Shown here in pieces: positions 49,403-58,575 of a stretch of DNA of 64,000 bases. The stretch comes from Struthio camelus (lineage: Eukaryota > Chordata > Aves > Struthioniformes > Struthionidae). The stretch lies in the NCBI RefSeq assembly GCF_040807025.1, contig NC_090982.1, forward strand, positions 86,863,463 through 86,927,462. Direction: 5' to 3'. The first letter of the stretch is position 1; each line of letters begins with the position of its first letter. The position numbers and the translations under genes were made by a program. The notes beneath the pieces were generated by a model. That model was given only the letters and a program-made list of their open reading frames with translations, searched no databases and was not told the DNA's origin.

Positions 49403-52208
49403 GATGTTCAATTAGATGAATCCCACCCAAAATGACTCCAAAATCACTGTGGTTTTCCATAATATCAGCAAGGACTGAATGTTCTTGATTATGCTAGTTT
49501 AAATCAAAGTAATTCCAGCTACTAGTTATCTTGCTATTAATGGAAAATCTATGAAGGGACTCCATCTCCTTCTGCTCTTGAAATAATTTTCCAAAGTCTT
49601 CCTTAAATTCTGTATTATTTAGGTTTTAACAGCCTAATCCAGAGTGGTTTAAAAGAAACTGTTGTGGATCACTAAAACCACACATCTTCAAGCCACGCAC
49701 AGCAACATATTCAAACATAACACATGTCCCAGAACCTGAAGGTTCGCCTTTATTTTTGTTGATAAGAAACCTGAAGACTGACCTTGGCAATTTCTAGAGT
49801 GAAGAACCCCACAGACTGAAGCCTCTAGGCAGGTAATGAAGGCATTTCCAGGGAAGGCTTCTGCTTCCAGAATCAGGGAATGAACTTTCTAGTTTCCTTC
49901 TGGCAGAAGGGAGATGCAGAGCAGGAGGAAGTGCTGGGGGAAAAGGTGGCAGTTATATGGGGAGTACGGGGGAGTCCAGTGACTTCTCTTAGTCTCAAGC
50001 ACTCATCTCATCTAGAGAAGAGTCTTACCCAAACTATGCCTGACCAGTGGAAATTCACCGAATTAGTTGTCTGAGCATTTTGGCCTTCACTTCCTATCCA
50101 ACACACGCTTTTCCAGCAGCCAGAAAGTTGCTGAAATGCATGTGGCAGCTCTATATGTTCCACTTGCAGGAAAGCCGGGTGGATGGCGGCCAAATAAGCT
50201 ATATGAGGTTGCGGTTCCTCTGCTGCTGTGGAGACCACAGTTTGACCTGAGGCATGACACGCTCTAATTAAGACAAAGCAACAAATGCAGGCAGACCATA
50301 CTGGTTTGCTGGCTATTTTGAATTATCCTTGCATAAAGTTATGCTGAATTGGAAAGTCAGAATCCCAGAAGAAAAACATCCGATGCCTTTCACATAGAGA
50401 TAGGCTGCAGCTGCAGAATTCAGCCTGGGATTTGAATCTAGTTTTCCCTGAGGTGCCAAGACACTTTATGTAACGTTGGAGATGTTGATTCTCACTCATC
50501 AAAAATTCATGCTCAGTTGAAGAAACAACCAGCACCACTACAGTGGCTCCCTGTGCCCTTTCTCTGTAGGAGAGGACTCCCCTGTCCACTGCCTCTGGGT
50601 GATGAATAACCTTCATTGTGCCTTCATGTGCAAGTATGTCCAGTGAGTGACACAACAGCACACGACTGTGAGCTGTGACAGCTTGGCGAACATGTCCGGA
50701 TGGTGCCTGCACAAGGTCAGGACCAGACTTCCAGTTATGTAGCGCTTGTGAATGGACCAGATTATCAGGAAACAGCCTGAGAACTCCTAAACATCTGCTT
50801 ACCCCATTAGATCCAGAGCGGAGCTTGCTTACTGCCTGATGCCAATTGGAAATGCTCAGTCCTTTTAATATTTCAGCTTGATTTTGGATTTTCTGAGTTA
50901 CATTGTGTGTATATAGCGTGCTATTTGGGCTGCCATTCCACTACCCCCTACCTTTTAACGTAGCTGCTTTGAATCCAGATTCCAGAGCCCCTGATGCTTC
51001 TTACTTCCAAGGTGCTAGTGCGGATCGTCAGCTGCAGTAAGTCTTTACAGCTCTGTTGACTTCAGGGTGGACAGACTAACTTGTATGATCTGAGCATGTG
51101 GTCTGTCGTTCTTGCTTTTTGATTCTTTACTCTTTAGGTAATTCTGTTTTCTGGGTGCTCATCATAAAATTGTATGTTTGGGATAGTCCCGTCTGCCTCA
51201 TTCATCATAACTTTCTGTCCTGGGAGAATTGTATGTGTGGTTTTCTGTAATCTGAGAATTTGCACAGGGCTGTTGACTAGCTGTGAAAACAAAACCACAA
51301 TGGCTTGAGAAGATGTTTGGAGGAGGCTGAGAATGTCCCCCTGGAAAGAGAAGGAGATGGGTTATGGTTAGGCTGTGGACACTGAAAAGGTTCTGCCAAA
51401 GCGTGTAGCGGCAAAGTAGAAGAAGAACAAAGGGCAGAAGTAAAATTACTAGACACAGAGATTATCACTATATAAATAAGCTGGGCAGAGGTGGGATGAA
51501 TTTCAGACTGGCTGGCACAGAGCACTCCAGGCACATGATGGGTTTCTTCTCTTCTAGACGAGGGTGACTGCAGCTGACTGCCCACTGGGAATGGTCTCTG
51601 ACCCATGCTAAACTCCGAAACATGTCTGGGAATTGCTTGGGAGAGGGCCTGTGGCCCAGGACAACCCCATGCCAAGGACTTCTCTAGTAATTTAAGAAAA
51701 CAGTTGATCAGGGCTGAGTGTGTTCTCTTGAACTGTTTGATTTACTTCCCGGTGTCCAGCTCTCTGCCTACCACACCTTCCAACGGCCACTTCCAACCTG
51801 ATTTATCTGAGGATTAGGACTCTTAAAGACTCACAGCTCCCACAGGCTTTGTGGCAATCAGTGGCTGGGTAGAGGGGAAACAGCCCTGCAAACCAGTGCA
51901 TCACCTGTGGGAAAGGGAGCCGCTGCATCCCTGAGGCTCCCACCAGCAAGTCAGGAAAACACTGACCAGCGGCCTTGCAGCGGCGGGGTGGGCTCTTGCC
52001 GGGAGGGCCTGCGGGCCAGGCGTCACAGGACTCGGCAGTGTGTGACTTGTGAAATCCCCAGCTTCTGGCATCCTGGTTTTCTGTGCAAAGCTCAGCTTTC
52101 AGTTCAGAGCCTAAGCTTTTAGCTCCCAGTTTAACAAAGCCGTGAAAAAAGTCAGCTTGAAATTTCCAAAACTGAGAAAATGGGTAGGACATTTTAAAAC
52201 AGAGCGAT
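49403..52208. other. intergenic non-coding DNA, no gene seen
   Basis: Unique sequence between the CR1 copy and the minisatellite. Chance frames occur on both strands (up to 132 codons). No gene, RNA or repeat was recognised. Confidence 0.6.
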
Positions 52209-52981
52209 GTGGAGTGTGGGCAGGCAGCGCGAGCAGGCAGGAGTGCAGGTAGCGCAGGCAGGTGGGTAGGCGGCAACAGCGGCATGAGCAGGCAGGAGTG
52301 CAGGCAGCGCAGACGAGTGTGGGCAGTGCAGGCAGGAGTGCAGGCAGCGCAGGCAGCTGGGCAGGCAGCAGAAGCAGCGAGAGCAGGCAGGCGCGCAGGC
52401 AGGCAGGAGCGCAGGTGGCACCGGCAGGAGTGCAGACAAGTGTGGGCAGTGCAGGCAGGAGTGCAGGCAGCGCAGGCAGGTGGGCAGGCAGCAAAGACAG
52501 GATGAGTAGGCAGGAGCGTGGGCACTACAGACAGGAGTACAGGCAGGAGTGCTGTTAGCACAAGCAGGTAGGTGGGCAGCAGAGGCAGCGCGGGCAGGCA
52601 GGAGCACAGGCAGTGCAGACAGGAGTGCAGGCAGCACAGGCAGGAGCACAGGCGGTGCAGGAAGGAGCGCGGGCAGTGCAGACAGGAGTGCACAGGCAGT
52701 GCAGGCGGGAGCACAAGCAGTGCAAACAGCAGTGCAGGCAGCATAGGCAGGAGCACAGGCAGTGCAGACAGGAGTGCGGGCAGTGCAGGCAAGAGTGTGG
52801 GCAATGTGGGCAGCTGCACGGTCAGTGCAGGTAGTGCAGGCAGCGCAGGCAGGAGTGCAGGCGCGCAGGCAGTGCAGGCAGTGCAGGCAGGAGCGCGGGC
52901 AGTGCAGGCAGTGCAGGCAGGAGTGCAGGCAGGAGTGCAGGCAGAGCAGGCAGTGCAGGCAGCGCAGGCAGTGCAGGCAGT
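52209..52981 (+). repeat. degenerate left part of the promoter-proximal minisatellite
   Basis: Irregular, diverged repeats of GCAGGCAG, GCAGGAGTGCAG and GCAGGCAGCGCAG words. They share the CAG(C/T)GCAGG module with the main array but lack its GGTCAGGTGCAGAGGCAG core. Spacing is uneven and substitutions are frequent, so this is probably the older, decayed edge of the same repeat system. Long frames read through it, including a minus-strand frame of 338 codons (51803-52819) rich in L, P, C and A. They arise because the repeat lacks stop codons and are not considered genes. Confidence 0.9.
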
Positions 52982-55900
52982 GTGGTCAGGTGCAGAGGCA
53001 GCAGGGCAGGCAGCACAGGCAGGATTGCAGGCAGTGCAGGCAGTGCAGGCAGTGCAGGCAGCGCAGGCAGCGCGGTCAGGTGCAGAGGCAGCAGGGCAGT
53101 GCAGGCAGCGTAGGCAGCGCGGTCAGGTGCAGAGGCAGCAGGGCAGGCCGGCAGTGCAGGCAGCGTAGGCAGCGCGGTCAGGTGCAGAGGCAGCAGGGCA
53201 GCCCGGCAGTGCAGGCAGTGCAGGCAGCGCGGTCAGGTGCAGAGGCAGCAGGGCAGTGCAGGCAGCGCAGGCAGCGCGGTCAGGTGCAGACGCAGCAGGG
53301 CAGCCCGGCAGTGCAGGCAGTGCAGGCAGCGCGGTCAGGTGCAGAGGCAGCAGGGCAGTGCAGGCAGCGCAGGCAGCGCGGTCAGGTGCAGAGGCAGCAG
53401 GGCAGTGCCGGCAGTGCAGGCAGTGCAGGCAGCGCGGTCAGGTGCAGAGGCAGCAGGGCAGCGCAGGCAGCGCAGGCAGCGCGGTCAGGTGCAGAGGCAG
53501 CAGGGCAGTGCAGGCAGCGCAGGCAGCGCGGTCAGGTGCAGAGGCAGCAGGGCAGCGCAGGCAGCGCAGGCAGCGCGGTCAGGTGCAGAGGCAGCAGGGC
53601 AGTGCAGGCAGCGCAGGCAGCGCGGTCAGGTGCAGAGGCAGCAGGGCAGCGCAGGCAGTGCAGGCAGCGCAGGCAGCGCGGTCAGGTGCAGAGGCAGCAG
53701 GGCAGTGCAGGCAGCGCAGGCAGCGCGGTCAGGTGCAGAGGCAGCCCGGCCGTGCAGGCAGTGCAGGCAGCGCGGTCAGGTGCAGAGGCAGCAGGGCAGC
53801 GCAGGCAGCGCAGGCAGCGCGGTCAGGTGCAGAGGCAGCCCGGCCGTGCAGGCAGCGCAGGCAGCGCGGTCAGGTGCAGAGGCAGCAGGGCAGCGCAGGC
53901 AGCGCAGTCAGGTGCAGAGGCAGCAGGGCAGCCTGGCAGTGCAGGCAGCGCGGTCAGGTGCAGAGGCAGCAGGGCAGCCTGGCAGTGCAGGCAGCGCGGT
54001 CAGGTGCAGAGGCAGCAGGGCAGCCTGGCAGTGCAGGCAGTGCAGGCAGTGCAGGCAGCGCAGGCAGCGCGGTCAGGTGCAGAGGCAGCAGGGCAGTGCA
54101 GGCAGCGCAGGCAGCGCGGTCAGGTGCAGAGGCAGCAGAGCAGTGCAGGCAGTGTAGGCAGCGCAGGCAGCGCGGTCAGGTGCAGAGGCAGCAGGGCAGC
54201 CTGGCAGTGCAGGCAGTGCAGGCAGTGCAGGCAGCGCAGGCAGCGCGGTCAGGTGCAGAGGCAGCAGGGCAGTGCAGGCAGTGTAGGCAGCGCAGGCAGC
54301 GCGGTCAGGTGCAGAGGCAGCAGGGCAGCCTGGCAGTGCAGGCAGTGCAGGCAGTGCAGGCAGCGCAGGCAGCGCGGTCAGGTGCAGAGGCAGCAGGGCA
54401 GTGCAGGCAGCGCAGGCAGCGCGGTCAGGTGCAGAGGCGGCAGGGCAGCCCGGCAGTGCAGGCAGTGCAGGCAGTGCAGGCAGCGCAGGCAGCGCGGTCA
54501 GGTGCAGAGGCAGCAGGGCAGCGCAGGCAGCGCAGGCAGCGCGGTCAGGTGCAGAGGCAGCAGGGCAGTGCAGGCAGCGCAGGCAGCGCAGTCAGGTGCA
54601 GAGGCAGCAGGGCAGCCTGGCAGTGCAGGCAGCGCGGTCAGGTGCAGAGGCAGCAGGGCAGCCTGGCAGTGCAGGCAGTGCAGGCAGTGCAGGCAGCGCA
54701 GGCAGCGCGGTCAGGTGCAGAGGCAGCAGGGCAGTGCAGGCAGCGCAGGCAGCGCGGTCAGGTGCAGAGGCAGCAGGGCAGCCCGGCAGTGCAGGCAGTG
54801 CAGGCAGTGCAGGCAGCGCAGGCAGCGCGGTCAGGTGCAGAGGCAGCAGGGCAGCGCAGGCAGCGCAGCAGCGCGGTCAGGTGCAGAGGCAGCAGGGCAG
54901 TGCAGGCAGCGCAGGCAGCGCAGGCAGTGCGGTCAGGTGCAGAGGCAGCAGGGCAGTGCAGGCAGCGCAGGCAGCGCGGTCAGGTGCAGAGGCAGCAGGG
55001 CAGCGCAGGCAGCGCAGGCAGTGCGGTCAGGTGCAGAGGCAGCAGGGCAGCGCAGGCAGCGCAGCAGCGCGGTCAGGTGCAGAGGCAGCAGGGCAGCGCA
55101 GGCAGCGCAGGCAGCGCAGGCAGCGCGGTCAGGTGCAGAGGCAGCAGGGCAGCGCAGGCAGCGCAGCAGCGCGGTCAGGTGCAGAGGCAGCAGGGCAGCG
55201 CAGGCAGCGCAGGCAGCGCGGTCAGGTGCAGAGGCAGCAGGGCAGCGCAGGCAGCGCAGGCAGCGCAGGCAGCGCGGTCAGGTGCAGAGGCAGCAGGGCA
55301 GTGCAGGCAGCGCAGGCAGCGCGGTCAGGTGCAGAGGCAGCCCGGCCGTGCAGGCAGTGCAGGCAGCGCGGTCAGGTGCAGAGGCAGCAGGGCAGCGCAG
55401 GCAGCGCAGGCAGCGCGGTCAGGTGCAGAGGCAGCAGGGCAGCGCAGGCAGCGCAGGCAGCGCAGTCAGGTGCAGAGGCAGCAGGGCAGCCTGGCAGTGC
55501 AGGCAGCGCGGTCAGGTGCAGAGGCAGCAGGGCAGCCTGGCAGTGCAGGCAGTGCAGGCAGTGCAGGCAGCGCAGGCAGCGCGGTCAGGTGCAGAGGCAG
55601 CAGGGCAGTGCAGGCAGCGCAGGCAGCGCGGTCAGGTGCAGAGGCAGCAGGGCAGTGCAGGCAGTGTAGGCAGCGCAGGCAGCGCGGTCAGGTGCAGAGG
55701 CAGCAGGGCAGCCTGGCAGTGCAGGCAGTGCAGGCAGTGCAGGCAGCGCAGGCAGCGCGGTCAGGTGCAGAGGCAGCAGGGCAGTGCAGGCAGTGTAGGC
55801 AGCGCAGGCAGCGCGGTCAGGTGCAGAGGCAGCAGGGCAGTGCAGGCAGTGCAGGCAGCGCAGGCAGCGCGGTCAGGTGCAGAGGCAGCAGGGCAGCCTG

Positions 55901-57694
55901 GCAGTGCAGGCAGTGCAGGCAGTGCAGGCAGCGCAGGCAGCGCGGTCAGGTGCAGAGGCAGCAGGGCAGTGCAGGCAGCGCAGGCAGCGCGGTCAGGTGC
56001 AGAGGCGGCAGGGCAGCCCGGCAGTGCAGGCAGTGCAGGCAGTGCAGGCAGCGTAGGCAGCGCGGTCAGGTGCAGAGGCAGCAGGGCAGCGCAGGCAGCG
56101 CAGGCAGCGCGGTCAGGTGCAGAGGCAGCAGGGCAGTGCAGGCAGCGCAGGCAGCGCAGTCAGGTGCAGAGGCAGCAGGGCAGCCTGGCAGTGCAGGCAG
56201 CGCGGTCAGGTGCAGAGGCAGCAGGGCAGCCTGGCAGTGCAGGCAGTGCAGGCAGTGCAGGCAGCGCAGGCAGCGCGGTCAGGTGCAGAGGCAGCAGGGC
56301 AGTGCAGGCAGCGCAGGCAGCGCGGTCAGGTGCAGAGGCAGCAGGGCAGCCCGGCAGTGCAGGCAGTGCAGGCAGTGCAGGCAGCGCAGGCAGCGCGGTC
56401 AGGTGCAGAGGCAGCAGGGCAGCGCAGGCAGCGCAGCAGCGCGGTCAGGTGCAGAGGCAGCAGGGCAGTGCAGGCAGCGCAGGCAGCGCGGTCAGGTGCA
56501 GAGGCAGCAGGGCAGTGCAGGCAGCGCAGGCAGCGCGGTCAGGTGCAGAGGCAGCAGGGCAGCGCAGGCAGCGCAGGCAGTGCGGTCAGGTGCAGAGGCA
56601 GCAGGGCAGCCTGGCAGTGCAGGCAGCGCGGTCAGGTGCAGAGGCAGCAGGGCAGCCTGGCAGTGCAGGCAGTGCAGGCAGTGCAGGCAGCGTAGGCAGC
56701 GCGGTCAGGTGCAGAGGCAGCAGGGCAGTGCAGGCAGCGCAGGCAGCGCGGTCAGGTGCAGAGGCAGCAGGGCAGTGCAGGCAGCGCAGGCAGCGCAGTC
56801 AGGTGCAGAGGCAGCAGGGCAGCCTGGCAGTGCAGGCAGTGCAGGCAGTGCAGGCAGCGCAGGCAGCGCGGTCAGGTGCAGAGGCAGCAGGGCAGTGCAG
56901 GCAGCGCAGGCAGCGCGGTCAGGTGCAGAGGCAGCAGGGCAGCCCGGCAGTGCAGGCAGTGCAGGCAGTGCAGGCAGCGCAGGCAGCGCGGTCAGGTGCA
57001 GAGGCAGCAGGGCAGCGCAGGCAGCGCAGGCAGCGCGGTCAGGTGCAGAGGCAGCAGGGCAGTGCAGGCAGCGCAGGCAGCGCGGTCAGGTGCAGAGGCA
57101 GCAGGGCAGCGCAGGCAGCGCAGGCAGCGCAGGCAGTGCGGTCAGGTGCAGAGGCAGCAGGGCAGTGCAGGCAGCGCAGGCAGCGCAGGCAGTGCGGTCA
57201 GGTGCAGAGGCAGCAGGGCAGCGCAGGCAGCGCAGCAGCGCGGTCAGGTGCAGAGGCAGCAGGGCAGCGCAGGCAGCGCAGGCAGCGCAGGCAGCGCAGG
57301 CAGCGCGGTCAGGTGCAGAGGCAGCAGGGCAGCGCAGGCAGCGCAGCAGCGCGGTCAGGTGCAGAGGCAGCAGGGCAGCGCAGGCAGCGCAGCAGCGCGG
57401 TCAGGTGCAGAGGCAGCAGGGCAGCGCAGGCAGCGCAGCAGCGCGGTCAGGTGCAGAGGCAGCAGGGCAGCGCAGGCAGCGCAGCAGCGCGGTCAGGTGC
57501 AGAGGCAGCAGGGCAGCGCAGGCAGCGCAGGCAGCGCGGTCAGGTGCAGAGGCAGCAGGGCAGCGCAGGCAGCGCAGCAGCGCGGTCAGGTGCAGAGGCA
57601 GCAGGGCAGCGCAGGCAGCGCAGCAGCGCGGTCAGGTGCAGAGGCAGCAGGGCAGCGCAGGCAGCGCAGCAGCGCGGTCAGGTGCAGAGGCAGC
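52982..57694 (+). repeat. GC-rich minisatellite array upstream of DCC (about 89 units)
   Basis: Each unit has a nearly invariant core, GGTCAGGTGCAGAGGCAG. It is followed by CAGGG or CCCGG/CCTGG variants and then by a variable number of 9-bp modules, CAGCGCAGG or CAGTGCAGG. I count about 89 cores by eye. Unit lengths are mostly 46 or 47 bp, with longer forms of about 56, 65 and 73 bp in steps of 9. The plus strand is about 74% GC in the 46-bp form (21 G, 13 C, 10 A, 2 T per unit), strongly G-biased and T-poor. The unit has no stop codon in any forward frame, so frames of 1,730 and 1,580 codons run through it. Because 46 and 47 are not multiples of 3, those frames cycle through all three readings. 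The array ends at the DCC promoter CpG island. Confidence 0.97.
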
Positions 57695-58142
57695 AGGCAG
57701 CCCGGCGGAGCGGCAGCGCGGGCAGCGGCGGCGGCGGCGGTTCCCGGCGCGGCCCCCAGAGGGCGCCGCCGCTCCCCCGCGGGCGCGCTGCTGCGGCGGC
57801 GGCTGCCGAGCGCGGCGGGCTCCGTCCTGCGGCGGCCTCGCTGCCGCCGCCCCCCCCCCCCCCCTCCCGCCGCCGCGCTCAGCGCCGGCCCCGGCCCCGC
57901 GGCGCCCCCGGCCCCGCCGCCCGCCCCCTCCCTGGCCGCCGCCGCCGCCGCTAACAAGTGAGAGCGGCGCAGCCCCCCCCCCCCGCCGCGCCTTTTAAAC
58001 GCATCTGTCGGCAAGGAGGAAAAGCCACAAGGTTTCCCTTTTGTATTCGTCTTTTCTCCGTGCATCTGCACGTATATATCTATATCTATATATATTTTTA
58101 ATTATTGCCGTTTTTATTTTTTCACTTCGCGCAGCGTTGGAA

Positions 58143-58166
58143 ATGGAGCGACCTCGACTCTTTTGA
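58143..58166 (+). promoter_or_regulatory. upstream ORF 1 in the DCC leader
   Basis: ATG GAG ... TTT TGA encodes seven residues. The start context is strong, with G at -3 and G at +4. Its TGA overlaps the ATG of the next upstream frame as TGATG (164-168 within 58164-58168). It matters only if the transcript starts upstream of 58143. Confidence 0.45.
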
Positions 58167-58267
58167 TGCGTGCTGGACAGCTTTTTTTTTGGCAGGGTTT
58201 TTCTCTATGTCTGGTTTTCCAGCAGTGGGAGGACCCTTCCCCATCCTTCCCCGTCTCCTTGAGTTAG
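58166..58267 (+). promoter_or_regulatory. upstream ORF 2 in the DCC leader
   Basis: A 33-codon frame starting at the ATG that overlaps the stop of upstream ORF 1 and ending at TAG 58265-58267. The start context is weak (T at -3, C at +4), so any use would depend on reinitiation. No peptide function is implied. Confidence 0.35.
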
Positions 58268-58307
58268 TTTCCCGACACATTGGCGAGCTCGGAGGCTCCT
58301 GGACTGA

Positions 58308-58313
58308 ATGTAA
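58308..58313 (+). promoter_or_regulatory. start-stop element ATGTAA in the DCC leader
   Basis: An ATG followed directly by TAA, with G at -2 and T at -3. Such minimal upstream frames are known to be able to pause ribosomes in other genes. Here it is only a sequence observation within the probable leader. Confidence 0.4.
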
Positions 58314-58379
58314 CTTTTTTTTTCCCCCCCTCCCTCCGCACCCCAGCCGCCTCCGCTGAGCCCTGTCAGCAGGGACCGA

Positions 58380-58399
58380 CCCCCCCCCCCCCCCCCCCC
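58380..58399 (+). repeat. C20 homopolymer in the DCC leader
   Basis: An uninterrupted run of 20 C, ending 85 bp before the DCC start codon. It is preceded by another C-rich block (near 58324-58355). Candidate binding site for poly-C-binding proteins. Its exact length is likely unreliable in the assembly. Confidence 0.9.
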
Positions 58400-58430
58400 A
58401 AGAAGAGGAGGCAGAAGGGGCTCGGCGTGC

Positions 58431-58481
58431 ATGTGTGGTGGTTGCTCTTACTCAGGACCCACATCCGTAGGTGTGTGTTGA
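58431..58481 (+). promoter_or_regulatory. upstream ORF 3, in frame with DCC
   Basis: A 16-codon frame plus TGA (58479-58481), in the same frame as DCC. Only one codon (AAT) separates its stop from the DCC ATG. The start context is weak (T at -3 and +4). The in-frame TGA shows that the DCC protein cannot be extended upstream of 58485. Confidence 0.45.
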
Positions 58482-58484
58482 AAT

Positions 58485-58575
58485 ATGGAGAATAGTCTCG
58501 GATGTGTTTGGGTACCAAAGCTGGCTTTTCTGTTCTTCGGGTTTACGCTGCTCAGCCCGCATCTTCGAGTCGCCG
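58485..58575 (+). CDS. DCC: DCC netrin-1 receptor, coding exon 1 (signal peptide)
   Basis: DCC is a single-pass membrane receptor for netrin-1 that guides axons and acts as a dependence receptor. The full protein has four immunoglobulin and six fibronectin type III domains. This exon carries only the N-terminus: 30 codons plus one base. It begins [15 protein letters not shown], which matches mammalian DCC closely from memory (the mammalian form has R where G stands at residue 6). The hydrophobic core [12 protein letters not shown] (residues 13-24) is the signal peptide. The start is supported by an in-frame TGA six bases upstream and a good context (A at -3, G at +4). The exon ends before a consensus donor, GTAAGT at 58576-58581, in phase 1, and the split glycine codon is as expected for DCC. 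Read-through beyond the donor meets a stop after 17 more codons. Exon 2 is not in the window, as expected for a gene with a very long first intron. Confidence 0.93.

Larger units (their letters stand above)
57695..58300 (+). promoter_or_regulatory. DCC: CpG island and probable promoter region of DCC
   Basis: Immediately after the last minisatellite unit the sequence becomes a dense CpG island (GCGGCGGCGGCGG near 57726, gcgctcagcgccggccccgg near 57876). It continues to about 58010 and is moderately GC-rich beyond. No canonical TATA box is placed with confidence. AT-rich TATATA words occur at 58072-58096, but their role is unknown. The transcription start cannot be fixed from sequence and probably lies between 57.8 and 58.2 kb. 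C15 (57850-57864) and C12 (57973-57984) tracts lie inside. Transcription toward DCC is inferred from the exon that follows. Confidence 0.7.

Noticed and set aside
51803..52819. A 338-residue minus-strand Leu/Pro/Cys/Ala-rich protein
   Set aside because: Most of it reads the degenerate minisatellite in reverse. No signal of a real gene, such as splice sites, a known domain or a plausible promoter, is visible.
52209..57694. A CRISPR-like array
   Set aside because: There are no unique spacers. The units are contiguous tandem repeats, and the genome is vertebrate.
52762..57954. A 1,730-residue protein encoded on the plus strand
   Set aside because: It is the read-through of a tandem repeat with no stop codon in any forward frame. 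Two other frames are equally open, the start lies inside the repeat, and the peptide phases rotate because the unit is not a multiple of three.
53256..57998. A 1,580-residue protein overlapping the one above
   Set aside because: Same repeat in another frame. It continues into the promoter CpG island only because GC-rich DNA lacks stop codons.
57586..58071. A 161-residue minus-strand frame across the DCC promoter island
   Set aside because: It is composed of island and repeat sequence with poly-Gly and poly-Ala runs, typical of a GC-rich shadow frame.
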